Assembly: GCA_001464585.1 (NCBI GenBank)
Contig: LNFF01000018.1
Span: 1-64,000 of the forward strand
Origin: Gammaproteobacteria bacterium Ga0077554
GTDB taxonomy: Bacteria; Pseudomonadota; Gammaproteobacteria; Ga0077554; Ga007554
Direction: 5' to 3'
DNA length: 64,000 nt
The notes under the pieces are model-generated. The model did no database searches and was not told the DNA's origin. It saw only the letters and a program-made list of their open reading frames with translations. Every line of letters begins with the position of its first letter. The stretch's first letter is position 1. The position numbers and the translations under genes were made by a program. Below, in pieces: positions 47,847-57,215 of the stretch.

Positions 47847-49046
47847 TTATTGCAGCAGCGCCGGTATTTCTTTTGCCAACGCGTTTTTTTCACCCACCAT
47901 GCTACCTGTAACGGCAAACCCGCGCAGCTTGCTTTGCGCATCGAAAAACAGCGCACGCACTCCACCTTCGGGCGTTTCAATGCGCCATTCGCCAGCAATG
48001 CCCAGCGGTGGCGGTGACACCACCACCGGATGCGCAGGCGTTTTTATGACGACCGGCATGGCAGGATACACCACAGGCGTAGGTTGACCGGCGAGAGTTT
48101 TGGCCAGCGCGCGCGCCGCGTTCATCAGTGGCATTACATACAACAACACCAGCCCGTCTACTTCTGCGCAATCACCCAGCGCATACACATCCGGCGCGCT
48201 GGCGGCGAGCAGGCGATTTACCACAATGCCGTGATGCACTTGCAGGCCAGCGGCTTGCGCAAGTGCAGTGCGCGAGCGCAGACCCACGCACGATAGTACC
48301 GCATCGGTTTCCAGCGTGGAGCCGTCCGAGAGGGTCAGGCGATAAGCGTTATCTGCGCCGCACATGGATGTGCAAGTGCCGGGGGCGCAGGATGCGCAGG
48401 AGCGGCCGCCGTGATTTACATGGGTTACGGTTTTTTCCAGGTGCCAGTTTACGCCCAAATCCGTTAACCCTTGTTGCAATGCACGCCCGGCGGTTTCTGG
48501 CAACAAACGCTCCAGCGGTGCTTTGCTGGGCGCGATAACATCCACCGTCATACCGGCATTGCGCAAGTCATTAGCGAACTCGCAACCAATCAGTCCCGCG
48601 CCGATAATCGCTACGTTTTTAGCGCCCGAAATAATCTGACGAAAGCGCGTGTAATCCGCAAGATCGTTGATCGACATCACCGCGTCTGCGGCATCGCCTT
48701 GCATCGGTAGCCGGATCACATCGGCACCCAGCGCCAACACCAGTCTGGCGTAGTGAATATCTTTGCCATTCACCGTCAGCGTGTGCTGTGCCGTGTCGAT
48801 AGCAGTGACGCGGGCATGGGTATCAATAACAGCGTTTAACTGCACAGACATCTGCACCGCATCCGCAGTCGCCAGTTGCTCGGGCTGCTTGCCGCTGGTG
48901 AGCGCGTTGGACAGCATTGGCTTCGGGTAAGCGCGCCCATCATCCGCCGTAATGATGCGCAGCGGCGTGTCCTTGTCGAGCTTGCGAAATTCACGCGCCA
49001 GCGAATAGCCCGCCAGGCCGCTGCCGATAATGATGATGGGGTGCAT
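47847..49046 (-). CDS. Rubredoxin-NAD(P)+ reductase-like flavoprotein
   Basis: 399 residues from the ATG at 49046 (MHPIIIIGSGLAGYSLAREF, FAD-binding). A second dinucleotide fold IIGAGLIGCEFANDL binds NAD(P)H, and YALGDCAEV contacts FAD. Directly upstream on the same strand is rubredoxin, so it likely reduces it. Unusual: a Cys-rich insert at about residues 215-232 (SCASCAPGTCTSMC, spacing CX2CX4CX3C) within the pyridine-nucleotide domain, absent from ordinary family members, which might hold a metal or cluster. Confidence 0.88.
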   Translation of the reverse strand: MHPIIIIGSGLAGYSLAREFRKLDKDTPLRIITADDGRAYPKPMLSNALTSGKQPEQLATADAVQMSVQLNAVIDTHARVTAIDTAQHTLTVNGKDIHYARLVLALGADVIRLPMQGDAADAVMSINDLADYTRFRQIISGAKNVAIIGAGLIGCEFANDLRNAGMTVDVIAPSKAPLERLLPETAGRALQQGLTDLGVNWHLEKTVTHVNHGGRSCASCAPGTCTSMCGADNAYRLTLSDGSTLETDAVLSCVGLRSRTALAQAAGLQVHHGIVVNRLLAASAPDVYALGDCAEVDGLVLLYVMPLMNAARALAKTLAGQPTPVVYPAMPVVIKTPAHPVVVSPPPLGIAGEWRIETPEGGVRALFFDAQSKLRGFAVTGSMVGEKNALAKEIPALLQ

Positions 49047-49066
49047 AGTCTCTCCAATCCACAAAA

Positions 49067-49234
49067 TTACGCGATTTTTATCATTTCAAAATCAGCTTTT
49101 TCTACGCCACAATCCGGGCAGGCCCAGTTGTCGGGAATATCCGTCCAGCGGGTGCCAGCGGCAATACCATCCTCTGGCATGCCGACACTTTCGTCATAGA
49201 TAAAACCGCATACGATACATTGCCATTTTTGCAT
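49067..49234 (-). CDS. rubA: Rubredoxin
   Basis: 55 residues, [18 protein letters not shown] through [18 protein letters not shown]. The two CXXC pairs bind one iron. AAGGAGCAAGTT precedes the ATG. Together with the reductase 21 bp downstream it forms an electron chain, plausibly to rubrerythrin for peroxide reduction. Confidence 0.95.
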   Translation of the reverse strand: MQKWQCIVCGFIYDESVGMPEDGIAAGTRWTDIPDNWACPDCGVEKADFEMIKIA

Positions 49235-49297
49235 AACTTGCTCCTTAAATGTTGGGTGATAGTGTTCTAAGTTTAATTTAATGAAACGCTGATTAGG

Positions 49298-49408
49298 CCC
49301 GGATGTGTCATTTCGACCAACGGGAGAAATCTTTTAAGATCTCTCAAAGTTCTCTCACCCTCGTTCGAGACTCGAGACAAGGATTTCTCGCTTCGCTCGA
49401 AATGACAA
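49298..49408. repeat. Dispersed intergenic repeat with 'CGCTCGAAATGACA' end
   Basis: The ends GTCATTTCGACCAACGGGAG and CTTCGCTCGAAATGACA form a loose inverted repeat and resemble 12600-12690. It lies between the rubredoxin and rubrerythrin genes on the minus strand. Confidence 0.55.
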
Positions 49409-49440
49409 CTTAATCAATATCTCTCTGGAGGCCGCACGTT

Positions 49441-49914
49441 CTACCCGCGCACCTTGGCCAGTGTTGCACGATAATGGTTCGCATGGCGCTCTTCAACCTT
49501 GGCCAATGCCGCAAAGCGTTTCGCCGCTTTTTCCAAAGTGGCTTTGAAGCGCTGCGCGTGGTCGATGGACTCGGCAATCTGCCCATCAAATTCACGTACC
49601 GCCGCCGCATCGTTTTCCTGCATCGCCAGGTGGCGGAAGTTCGGATACATTTCAGTGTATTCGTAAGTTTCACCGGCAATCGCCATCTCCAGGCAACGTG
49701 CGGCGCTCATCTGGTCTTTAGGGTAAAGCAAATCAAGATGACCAAAGGCATGCTGCACTTCCTGCGCCGCCGTGTCTTCAAAGACCTTGGCGCTGGCTTC
49801 ATCGCCCTGTGCGCGGCAAATGTTGGCGAAGTACAAATATTTGATATGCGCCATCGACTCGCCGGCAAAGGCAGATTCGAGATTTTTAATGGTAATGGAA
49901 TCGCTGTTTTTCAT
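49441..49914 (-). CDS. Rubrerythrin (ferritin-like diiron peroxidase, no rubredoxin domain)
   Basis: 157 residues forming a four-helix diiron protein: the ligand motifs are ESMAHIKY, EEVQH-type AAQEVQHAFGH, GETYEYTEMYP and KVEERHANHY. The C-terminal rubredoxin domain of classical rubrerythrin is absent; the rubredoxin encoded upstream could supply electrons. Scavenges hydrogen peroxide. Next to oxyR. Confidence 0.9.
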   Translation of the reverse strand: MKNSDSITIKNLESAFAGESMAHIKYLYFANICRAQGDEASAKVFEDTAAQEVQHAFGHLDLLYPKDQMSAARCLEMAIAGETYEYTEMYPNFRHLAMQENDAAAVREFDGQIAESIDHAQRFKATLEKAAKRFAALAKVEERHANHYRATLAKVRG

Positions 49915-50044
49915 GGCCGATGTTCTCCTTGGTAATGGTGGTTTTCAACGTGTGGTATTAGCCACATGGAGCCCATCATAGGCGGAGAGTAGCGATAGGT
50001 CTAATTGATTGTAAATATAACATCAATAGTTTTTAACTATCTTG

Positions 50045-50962
50045 TTAGGGGGCCAAATGCGTAATGCCCGCGCTATCAAATTCAAGAATGACCTGCCGCA
50101 AAACCGCCACGGTTTCCGGGCGTGTATAACTCTTGCGCCACGCCAGCGCTACGCGGCGGCTCGGAACAGGTTTTATCAGCGGGCGTATTGTCAGCATCTT
50201 GTCATGGTGTTTGCCGCCCACGGACGTGCTGGGCAGCACCGTAATGCCCGCGCCGGAAGCTACCATCAGGCGAATTGTTTCCAAGGAGCTGCCTTCCAGT
50301 GTTTTTTGCAGGCTGTCGGTGCTGCGATTGCACGCGGGGCAGGCACGCAACACCTGATCACGAAAGCAGTGCCCCGCGCCCAATAGCAACACCGCTTCGT
50401 TGGCAAGATCAGCCGGTTGCAGCGCGGTTTTTTTGCTTAAAGGATGTCCTTTGGGCAAAGCCACTACGAAAGATTCATCGTACAGTGGCTGCGTGACAAT
50501 GCCCGGCTCATCAAATGGCAATGCGATAATAATCACATCCAGATCCCCTTGCTGCAAACGCTGCGACAACACCGCCGTATAATTTTCATCAATCACCAAG
50601 GGCATGTGCGGCGCGCGTTTACGCAGCAGTGGAATCAACTGCGGCAGCAAATACGGTGCGATCGTGTAGATAGCCCCCAGACGCAACGTGCCCACCAGCG
50701 GGTCTTTTCCTTGTTTGGCAATCTGCTTGATTGCCCCCGCCTCATCCAGCGTGCGCATCGCCTGGGCGATGATGCGTTCACCCATTGCCGTCACCGTGAC
50801 CTCGCTCGCGCCGCGCTCAAACAACGTCACGCCCAGTTCATCTTCCAGCTTGCGCACCGCCACGCTTAAAGTCGGTTGGCTCACAAAACACGCTTCTGCC
50901 GCACGCCCAAAATGGCGCTCGCGGGCTACGGCGACGATATAACGCAATTCGCTAAGGGTCAT
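50045..50962 (-). CDS. oxyR: Hydrogen peroxide-sensing LysR-type regulator OxyR
   Basis: 305 residues. N-terminal winged helix (MTLSELRYIVAVARERHFGRAA, SQPTLSVAVRKLE), then the sensing domain with the redox Cys pair in GHCFRDQVLRAC, nine residues apart as in E. coli Cys199/Cys208. It lies upstream of rubrerythrin/rubredoxin on the same strand and may control them. Confidence 0.93.
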   Translation of the reverse strand: MTLSELRYIVAVARERHFGRAAEACFVSQPTLSVAVRKLEDELGVTLFERGASEVTVTAMGERIIAQAMRTLDEAGAIKQIAKQGKDPLVGTLRLGAIYTIAPYLLPQLIPLLRKRAPHMPLVIDENYTAVLSQRLQQGDLDVIIIALPFDEPGIVTQPLYDESFVVALPKGHPLSKKTALQPADLANEAVLLLGAGHCFRDQVLRACPACNRSTDSLQKTLEGSSLETIRLMVASGAGITVLPSTSVGGKHHDKMLTIRPLIKPVPSRRVALAWRKSYTRPETVAVLRQVILEFDSAGITHLAP

Positions 50963-51138
50963 GGAAAAATCTCTGCAAAGATCAATGATCTGCCGTCTAT
51001 TTTAATCAAATATTATTTATTTATTAATGACTTGTGGAATCTAAAGAAAAATAATCAGGCGTCGATACAGTTGAATGGAAAATAGCGAAAACAGCTATTC
51101 CCGCGTCAACAGTATAGGCGTATAGGAGGCGTTTTAAA

Positions 51139-51951
51139 ATGGAAACTATCACTACACCAACCACCTTGGTTGAAACCCGGCAACCGCGTTTATTTCCGGC
51201 AAAGTTGCGTGCGGCGTTAATTCATATAGGCATTAGCGCCATCATTTTTCTGGTTTTTCTCTACCTGATTTTAATCGAGTGGTATCCGCCACCCTTTTTT
51301 ACCACCGATGGCGGCTGGAACGGTGTTTTGATCATTGTGCTGGTTGACATCGTGCTCGGCCCCACACTTACCTTCATTATTTTCAACCCACGCAAATCCA
51401 GAAAAGAAATCCTGCTTGATCTGTCTATAGTTGCCGTGGTTCAGCTAGGTGCGCTTGCCTGGGGCGGATACACCGTGTACAACCAGCGCCCGGTCGCGGT
51501 GGTCGAGTGGGAGGGCGTGCTCAAACCCCTCACCGCAGAACCTTTATACGCGCAAGAAAAAACCTTGGCTGACTTACAGCAGTTTGGTGTTGGCCCAAGA
51601 CCCATCATTCGCGCTGAACCACCCAAGACGAAAGACGAAATAGGCACAATGATGGAGCTAGCCTTTAACAAAGGCATCGGCGAAACCCAGCAGTTCTGGA
51701 TGTTTCGTTCCTTCGAAGGCTCTTTGGTCGAGATCAGGAAAAGGGCGCTGGACATCACCGCTGTAACAAAAGCCAATGCCGAAATTAATGCTGAACTGGA
51801 TAAATTTTTGCAGAAAAATAGCGGTAAAAAAGCTGAAGATTTTTTCTATCTGAAGTTCGCTGGGCGTTACAAAGATGCGATTTTTATGTTTGATACGGCA
51901 GGTGATCTGGTGGGCACCCTGACGTGGGGTGCGCCGGAGCGGTTGCCGTAA
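51139..51951 (+). CDS. TfpZ/TfpX-like type IV pilin accessory protein
   Basis: 270 residues: an N-terminal group of two to three membrane helices (about 29-47, 65-85, 92-115) with FFTTDGGWNGVLIIVLVDIVLGP, typical of TfpZ-family pilin accessory proteins, and a soluble C-terminal part. Usually next to a pilin gene; none is adjacent here. Starts after GGAGG. Confidence 0.7.
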   Translation: METITTPTTLVETRQPRLFPAKLRAALIHIGISAIIFLVFLYLILIEWYPPPFFTTDGGWNGVLIIVLVDIVLGPTLTFIIFNPRKSRKEILLDLSIVAVVQLGALAWGGYTVYNQRPVAVVEWEGVLKPLTAEPLYAQEKTLADLQQFGVGPRPIIRAEPPKTKDEIGTMMELAFNKGIGETQQFWMFRSFEGSLVEIRKRALDITAVTKANAEINAELDKFLQKNSGKKAEDFFYLKFAGRYKDAIFMFDTAGDLVGTLTWGAPERLP

Positions 51952-52309
51952 AGGCGAGCGCTAAGTGGCGGGGATTATGTGGATCAATCCTATGTATGCC
52001 AGGAAAAAGCCGACCGATGGCATTTCGATAAACATGCAATCCTAAACTTGTCTACGCGATAGACGTCATTTCCGACCACAAAATCCAGTGGCCTTGTCAA
52101 AAAGCGCATCAGTAATTCCTTGAGTAATGGGAGCCATTGTGGGAAGAGCGCCAGACGAAAGTTACCAACAAATTTACCGCGCCAATGCGGAGTATGCCCA
52201 AACACGTTCGAGTAGGCGCAACATTCGCAAAATCTCTTGAGCCAGGTCAGGTCGAAGGGTATAGTTATCGGTTACAACGAGGGTTAAGTGAATTTGCGGC
52301 AAGAAAAAC
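51952..52309. other. Intergenic region upstream of the DUF917 gene
   Basis: About 360 bp. A minus-strand frame (51990-52205) encodes 71 residues with no recognisable domain. Nothing else was found; it should hold the promoter for 52310-54484. Confidence 0.35.
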
Positions 52310-53497
52310 ATGTCCAGCTACGAATACGCTATCACTGATTTTCAATATATTGCAGCGGGTGCCGCAATTCTTGCCAGCGGTGGGGGCGGTAGCTATCGCG
52401 ACGCCGTCAGCGTGCTTGCGGAGTTGGCTAATAGCGGCTGGAGTGGCGCCGTGCAGGTCAAAGATTACGACGGCGCGACAAATTGCTGCGTGCTGGCGTT
52501 GATGGGTTCGCCTGATGCCGCTGACAATTTGACGTTGGCAGATATTGAATATTCCATAACTAACACGATCAATCTTTACCAGGCCTCGACAGGCTCAACA
52601 CTTGGTTGCGTGATCCCGGTCGAAATCGGGGCAATAAATTCCATCGTACCGCTCATCGCAGCATTGTTGCCCAACAATGGCATTCAATGGGTCGTCAATG
52701 GTGACGGCGCCGGGCGCGCCGTGCCAGAGCTGCCGCAAACCACATACAGTGGCAGCGCCACGCTGGCCGCAAGTCCGTGCGCATTGGCTAACGATGCCAG
52801 CGAGATTGTGGCCGTGCAGTCCGCCACGCTCACTGCATCGACTGCGGCCCAGATCGAAACGCTGGCTGGCGGTATCGTTTCCGCTTTCGGCAGCATCGTA
52901 GGGATTGCGTTGTGGCCTTCCACCGCGGGCAATGGTTACGCGTTGACGGGCAGCTACATTGCCGGTACTCTGGCGCAGGCATGGGCGCTGGGCCAATACT
53001 TGTTACTTGCTTCTGATCCACCCACCACGGCTGATGTCGCAGCACAGATTGTCGCACTGACTGGCCGTGGGGCTACGCCTACGCTCACCAATTTCTACAT
53101 CACCGCCGTTACGCAATCGACCACCAGCGCATCGCTTGATGCCGGCATAATTCGCCTGGACAACACGCCGGATCAGGCCGACAGTACGGAAACGCACTAC
53201 ATCTATAACCTGAATGAAAATCTCATCATGTATTCGAGCCTGGGCAGCGTACCTGACATTATAGCGCCGGATTCAATCTGCTACTATTCCGAAAGCACGG
53301 GCCGCGGTTTCTCCAATGCCAGCGACGATCTGGCGACATATTTCGATGCGAACTCAGGCAAGAGCACAGGCCTGACTGTTAGTGTTATCAAGGTCGAGGC
53401 GGCTGTAGAATTCTATCAGTCTACTGGTGTTGTCGCATCGTTCGCCAGCCTGCTGCGCAACATCGGCTATGCCGGCGCGCTGCCTTATTCTACGTGA
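52310..53497 (+). CDS. DUF917-family protein (S-methyl thiohydantoin desulfurase-like)
   Basis: 395 residues. AAGAAILASGGGGSYRDA and VIPVEIGAINSIVPLIAALL, then VNGDGAGRAVPELPQTTYS match the DUF917 family, often linked to hydantoinase genes. The second half (about 250-395) is poorly conserved. No signal peptide. Ten bp upstream of a diguanylate cyclase gene, probably one operon. Substrate unknown. Confidence 0.75.
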   Translation: MSSYEYAITDFQYIAAGAAILASGGGGSYRDAVSVLAELANSGWSGAVQVKDYDGATNCCVLALMGSPDAADNLTLADIEYSITNTINLYQASTGSTLGCVIPVEIGAINSIVPLIAALLPNNGIQWVVNGDGAGRAVPELPQTTYSGSATLAASPCALANDASEIVAVQSATLTASTAAQIETLAGGIVSAFGSIVGIALWPSTAGNGYALTGSYIAGTLAQAWALGQYLLLASDPPTTADVAAQIVALTGRGATPTLTNFYITAVTQSTTSASLDAGIIRLDNTPDQADSTETHYIYNLNENLIMYSSLGSVPDIIAPDSICYYSESTGRGFSNASDDLATYFDANSGKSTGLTVSVIKVEAAVEFYQSTGVVASFASLLRNIGYAGALPYST

Positions 53498-53506
53498 GAT
53501 GCCGAG

Positions 53507-54484
53507 ATGAATGAACGAGACATTAATCAAGATCGCCTGGAGCTTGCCCTGGAAGCAGCCGGTCTTGATCTGTGGGAAAATGATTTAGTAGCCGGTGATG
53601 TCACTCGCAAGGCGATCAAGATTTTTGCGGAACTGGGTTATAGCGAACAGGAAGCCGTCTGCTATGTTGATGATATCTTCACGATCGTCCACCCCGATGA
53701 CATCCCGGTGCTCAAAGCTGCCATCAACGACCACTTGACAGGCGTTACCGCACAATACCGTTGTGAATTCAGGATACGCGCTAAATCCGGTGCATGGGTC
53801 TGGTATGCCAACTACGGCAAAATCATGGATCGTGATGGCAGTAATCGCGGCCAGCGTTTTATCGGCGTAACTTTCAATATAGACGACAGAAAATGCAAGG
53901 AAGACGAGCTGGAGCGCATCAACCGCAAGCTTGCCGAACAGAACGTATTGCTTGAGAATATGAACGCCATGCTGCAATCACTGGCGACAAGTGACCCGCT
54001 CACCGGGCTTGCCAACCGGCGCAAGTTGATGGAAGTGGGCGCCAGTGAAGTTCAGCGGGCCATACGCCTTGGCCACCCCCTGTCGCTGCTGATTGTGGAT
54101 ATCGATCTCTTCAAGCAGGTGAATGACACGTGGGGTCACTTGAGTGGCGACATGATAATCTGCGCCGTAGCCGATGCATGTGTGCAATACGTCCGCAGTA
54201 ATGTCGATATTGTCGGGCGCATCGGCGGCGAAGAGTTTGCCATCATCCTGCCGCAGGCTGACCATGCGATTGCCACTGGTTTGGCTAAACGCCTGTGCGA
54301 AGCTGTGGCGGCGCTGCGGGTGGTAGTCAGCGACACCGTAATTCTGTCCTGCACGATCAGCATTGGCATAGCCACGTTAACCGCATCCTGTACCTCGTTC
54401 AAACATTTGTTGATCAATGCCGACAAGGCGCTTTATCTGGCAAAAAATTCCGGGAGGAATTGTGTGCGGGGCGAGACCGCATGA
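53507..54484 (+). CDS. PAS-GGDEF diguanylate cyclase
   Basis: 325 residues, soluble. PAS domain about 15-130 (WENDLVAGDVTRKAIKIFAELGY, FIGVTFNIDDRK), a short coiled coil (KLAEQNVLLENMNAMLQSL), then GGDEF domain with GGEEF at 240-244 (RIGGEEFAIILPQ). The catalytic signature is intact, so c-di-GMP synthesis is expected. Paired with the DUF917 gene. Confidence 0.9.
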   Translation: MNERDINQDRLELALEAAGLDLWENDLVAGDVTRKAIKIFAELGYSEQEAVCYVDDIFTIVHPDDIPVLKAAINDHLTGVTAQYRCEFRIRAKSGAWVWYANYGKIMDRDGSNRGQRFIGVTFNIDDRKCKEDELERINRKLAEQNVLLENMNAMLQSLATSDPLTGLANRRKLMEVGASEVQRAIRLGHPLSLLIVDIDLFKQVNDTWGHLSGDMIICAVADACVQYVRSNVDIVGRIGGEEFAIILPQADHAIATGLAKRLCEAVAALRVVVSDTVILSCTISIGIATLTASCTSFKHLLINADKALYLAKNSGRNCVRGETA

Positions 54485-54523
54485 TGGTATGTAAGGCGCG
54501 CGTAGCCAACAATCCCGTCACCC

Positions 54524-55180
54524 ATGACTAATCCTTCCCGCACATCGCAAGACGCCGCGTTGGCCGCAACCCTGGCGCGTGGCTTGGAGCGAATGGCATT
54601 GCCATTGTCCGCTACCGTGCAGGAAAAGTTGCTGGCCTATGTGGGGTTGCTTGCCAAATGGAACCGCGTCTACAACCTCACAGCGGTGCGTGATCCCGCC
54701 GAGATGGTGACACGTCACCTGCTCGACAGCCTGTCCGTGAGTCCACACCTGCGCGAGCTGCGCGTGCTGGATGTGGGCAGCGGTGCGGGCTTGCCGGGCA
54801 TTCCCCTGGCGTTGGCCAAGCCCGACTGGCAGTTTGTGCTGCTTGACAGCAATCGCAAAAAAACCCGTTTTATTACCCAGTCGTGTATTGAGTTGGGGTT
54901 AACCAATGTCAGCGTAGAAGCCAGTAGAATCGAAGATTATCACCCGCAAGTTCTGTTCGATAGCGTCATTTCTCGGGCGTTTTCCGAATTGTCGACGATG
55001 CTCACCGCCACTGGCCGTTTGTGCAAGCCCGATGGGGTCATGCTGGCGATGAAGGGCGAATACCCTGCCGCAGAGCTGGCAGGTGTGCCGCCGGGTTTTG
55101 TGGTGCAGGGTGTGGAGGTTTTACAGGTGCCGGGACTGGACGCGCAACGGCATGTGGTGCGCGTTGCATTACAGGCGTAG
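54524..55180 (+). CDS. rsmG: 16S rRNA (guanine527-N7)-methyltransferase
   Basis: 218 residues: KWNRVYNLTAVRDPAEMVTRHLLDSL and the SAM-binding VLDVGSGAGLPGIPLAL. Modifies G527 of 16S rRNA. Followed immediately by parA, the standard rsmG-parA-parB order next to the chromosome origin in many gammaproteobacteria. Confidence 0.96.
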   Translation: MTNPSRTSQDAALAATLARGLERMALPLSATVQEKLLAYVGLLAKWNRVYNLTAVRDPAEMVTRHLLDSLSVSPHLRELRVLDVGSGAGLPGIPLALAKPDWQFVLLDSNRKKTRFITQSCIELGLTNVSVEASRIEDYHPQVLFDSVISRAFSELSTMLTATGRLCKPDGVMLAMKGEYPAAELAGVPPGFVVQGVEVLQVPGLDAQRHVVRVALQA

Positions 55181-55181
55181 A

Positions 55182-55967
55182 ATGGCGCGCATGGGCAAAA
55201 TTATCGCGATAGCAAATCAAAAAGGCGGGGTCGGCAAGACAACCACCAGCGTCAATCTTGCGGCCTCCCTGGCGGCGACCAAGCGCCGCGTGTTGCTGGT
55301 GGATCTTGATCCGCAGGGTAACGCTACGATGGGCAGCGGCGTCGATAAAAAGACCTTGAGCTATTCCAGTTACGACCTGCTGCTGGGCGAGCGCGGCATG
55401 GCCGCCGTCACCGTTGACGCACCGCATGCCGGGTATTCCCTGGTGCCGTCCAACGCTGACCTTACGGCGGCGGAAGTGCGGCTTATGTCCCTGCCGCAGC
55501 GCGAACAGCGCTTGCGCCAGGCGCTGGAACCGATGTTGGACACTTATGATTACATCTTGATTGACTGCCCGCCGTCACTGAACATGTTGACAGTCAACGC
55601 GCTGGTGGCGGCGCGTTCGGTGATCATCCCCATGCAGTGCGAATATTACGCGCTGGAGGGGCTCTCGGATCTGCTCGAAACCATCGAGCAGATCCGCGCC
55701 ACACTCAACCCGCAACTCAAGATCGAAGGCCTGCTGCGTACCATGTATGACCCGCGCAACAACCTCGCCAGCGAAGTGTCGGAGCAGCTCACCCAGCACT
55801 TTGGCGACGCGCTCTACCGCACCGTGATTCCGCGCAACGTGCGCCTCGCCGAAGCGCCGAGTCATGGTATGCCGGTATTACTGTATGATAAAACTTCACG
55901 CGGCGCGCTGGCTTACCTGGCGTTAGCCGGGGAAATGCTGCGGCGCGAAGCGCTGGCCAGCGCTTGA
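55182..55967 (+). CDS. parA: Chromosome-partitioning ATPase ParA (Soj)
   Basis: 261 residues from the ATG at 55182 (AGG six bases upstream; ATG at 55191 is equally typical of the family). Deviant Walker A IANQKGGVGKTTTSVNL and Walker A' DLDPQGNATMG, then IDCPPSLNMLTVNAL. Segregates the origin with ParB. Confidence 0.95.
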   Translation: MARMGKIIAIANQKGGVGKTTTSVNLAASLAATKRRVLLVDLDPQGNATMGSGVDKKTLSYSSYDLLLGERGMAAVTVDAPHAGYSLVPSNADLTAAEVRLMSLPQREQRLRQALEPMLDTYDYILIDCPPSLNMLTVNALVAARSVIIPMQCEYYALEGLSDLLETIEQIRATLNPQLKIEGLLRTMYDPRNNLASEVSEQLTQHFGDALYRTVIPRNVRLAEAPSHGMPVLLYDKTSRGALAYLALAGEMLRREALASA

Positions 55968-55998
55968 ATATAATTCCATTTCTAATTTACTTATAGTG

Positions 55999-56068
55999 TC
56001 TTTACCCCCTCTGCCCGCTTTGCGGGGAGAGCGTAGCGAGGGGGGGCAAAGCCGCTGGGGAGAGGGTA
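55999..56068. repeat. GC-rich palindromic repeat between parA and parB
   Basis: TACCCCCTCTGCCCGCTTTG ... GGGGAGAGGGTA forms a long imperfect hairpin; GGGAGAGCGTAGCGAGGGGG is similar to units near 47812 and 62660. Its last GGGGAGAGGG may also serve as the parB ribosome site. Confidence 0.55.
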
Positions 56069-56071
56069 ACA

Positions 56072-56977
56072 GTGACAATCAAAAAACGCGGCCTGGGCAG
56101 AGGGTTGGGCGCCCTGCTTGGCGACATCTCGTCCTCTCTTGCAGCCTCCGGCGCGCAGGCGGACGAGTTGCGCCAGTTGCCGGTAGACCTGATCCAGCGC
56201 GGCAAATACCAGCCGCGTATCGACATGCGCACTGAAAGCCTCGAAGACCTTGCCAGCTCCATCCGCGCCCAGGGCGTGGTGCAGCCCATCGTGGTGCGCC
56301 TGCTGCCGCCCGCGCCAGGGCGTGATACAGCGCTGGCGTCGCGCCGCTATGAAATCATTGCTGGCGAACGCCGCTGGCGCGCCGCCCAACTGGCGGGTCT
56401 GCAAGACATCCCCGCCATCGTGCGTGACGTGCCCGACTCTGCCGCCATCGCCATGGCGCTTATCGAAAACATCCAGCGCGAAAACCTCAGTCCCATGGAA
56501 GAGGCCAACGCCCTGCAACGCTTGATCGACGAATTTCAAATGACCCACCAGGACGCCGCCGACGCCGTAGGCCGCTCGCGCGCCGCTGTGACCAACCTGC
56601 TGCGGCTGCTCGGCCTGGCCGAAGACGTAAAGCGCATGGTTGAGCACGGCGACCTGGAAATGGGCCATGCCCGCGCGCTGCTCGGACTGGAAGGCGCCGC
56701 CCAGAGCGCGGCGGCGCGGCAAGTGGTGGCGCAAAAGCTGTCGGTGCGCGAAACTGAGCAATTAGTACGCCGTATGCAGCAAGCGGCGGCAGCAAGTGCC
56801 GCGCCGGACAAGCCAAAAACCGCGCCAGACCCCAATATCCGCAATTTACAGGAAAATTTGTCGACAAAAATAGGCGCGAAGGTTGATATACAGTACACTG
56901 CGCGTGGCAAGGGCAAGCTGGTGATCCATTACAACAGCCTCGACGAGCTGGATGGCATTTTAGAGCATATCAAGTAA
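56072..56977 (+). CDS. parB: Chromosome-partitioning protein ParB (Spo0J)
   Basis: 301 residues with a GTG start (KKRGLGRGLGALLGD). CTPase/ParB motif GERRWRAAQLAGL, NIQRENLSPMEEANALQRL, the helix-turn-helix QDAADAVGRSRAAVTNLLRL and a C-terminal dimer domain. Binds parS sites; none was noticed in the window. Confidence 0.95.
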   Translation: MTIKKRGLGRGLGALLGDISSSLAASGAQADELRQLPVDLIQRGKYQPRIDMRTESLEDLASSIRAQGVVQPIVVRLLPPAPGRDTALASRRYEIIAGERRWRAAQLAGLQDIPAIVRDVPDSAAIAMALIENIQRENLSPMEEANALQRLIDEFQMTHQDAADAVGRSRAAVTNLLRLLGLAEDVKRMVEHGDLEMGHARALLGLEGAAQSAAARQVVAQKLSVRETEQLVRRMQQAAAASAAPDKPKTAPDPNIRNLQENLSTKIGAKVDIQYTARGKGKLVIHYNSLDELDGILEHIK

Positions 56978-56999
56978 ACCCCTCCTGTTAGGGTGGGTA

Positions 57000-57160
57000 A
57001 TCTCGCCGTGCAGGGATGCACAAGTGTCGCCAGAGGCAGGATGCCGGAAGCGACCGTCGTGAAGGGTTCCGCAAGTGCCGCCAGAGGGTCGCTCCAAAGC
57101 ATCCTGCGTTCGCAACACTCGCCCATCCATGGACAGCGCAGGATGCCGGAAGCGACAAAA
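57000..57160. repeat. Cluster of 'CAGGATGCCGGAAGCGAC' units upstream of atpI
   Basis: CAGGATGCCGGAAGCGAC occurs twice (near 57038 and 57140), with inverted or degenerate companions (GCATCCTGCG, AAGTGTCGCCAGAGG, AAGTGCCGCCAGAGG). A further unit lies within atpI. Confidence 0.65.
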
Positions 57161-57185
57161 AGTCGCGGTTTTTCGTTGCTTAGGG

Positions 57186-57215
57186 TTGTAGTGGCCCCGC
57201 GCGTAGTGTTAGAAT
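57186..57215 (+). promoter_or_regulatory. Candidate promoter of the atp operon
   Basis: TTGTAG (57186-57191), 18-bp spacer, TAGAAT (57210-57215), about 150 bp upstream of atpI and downstream of the repeat cluster. Confidence 0.4.

Noticed and set aside
51990-52205. 71-residue minus-strand frame upstream of the DUF917 gene
   Set aside because: No domain, no clear ribosome site, and it lies where the DUF917 promoter is expected.
55991-56761. His/Arg-rich open frame opposite parB
   Set aside because: Shadow of parB in GC-rich sequence; composition is unlike a real protein.
54524-56977. parS site or replication origin near rsmG-parA-parB
   Set aside because: No TGTTTCACGTGAAACA-like 16-mer or DnaA-box cluster was seen in the window.
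57000-57160. Short spaced repeats that might be a CRISPR array
   Set aside because: Only two or three imperfect units, in both orientations, without regular spacers or cas genes.
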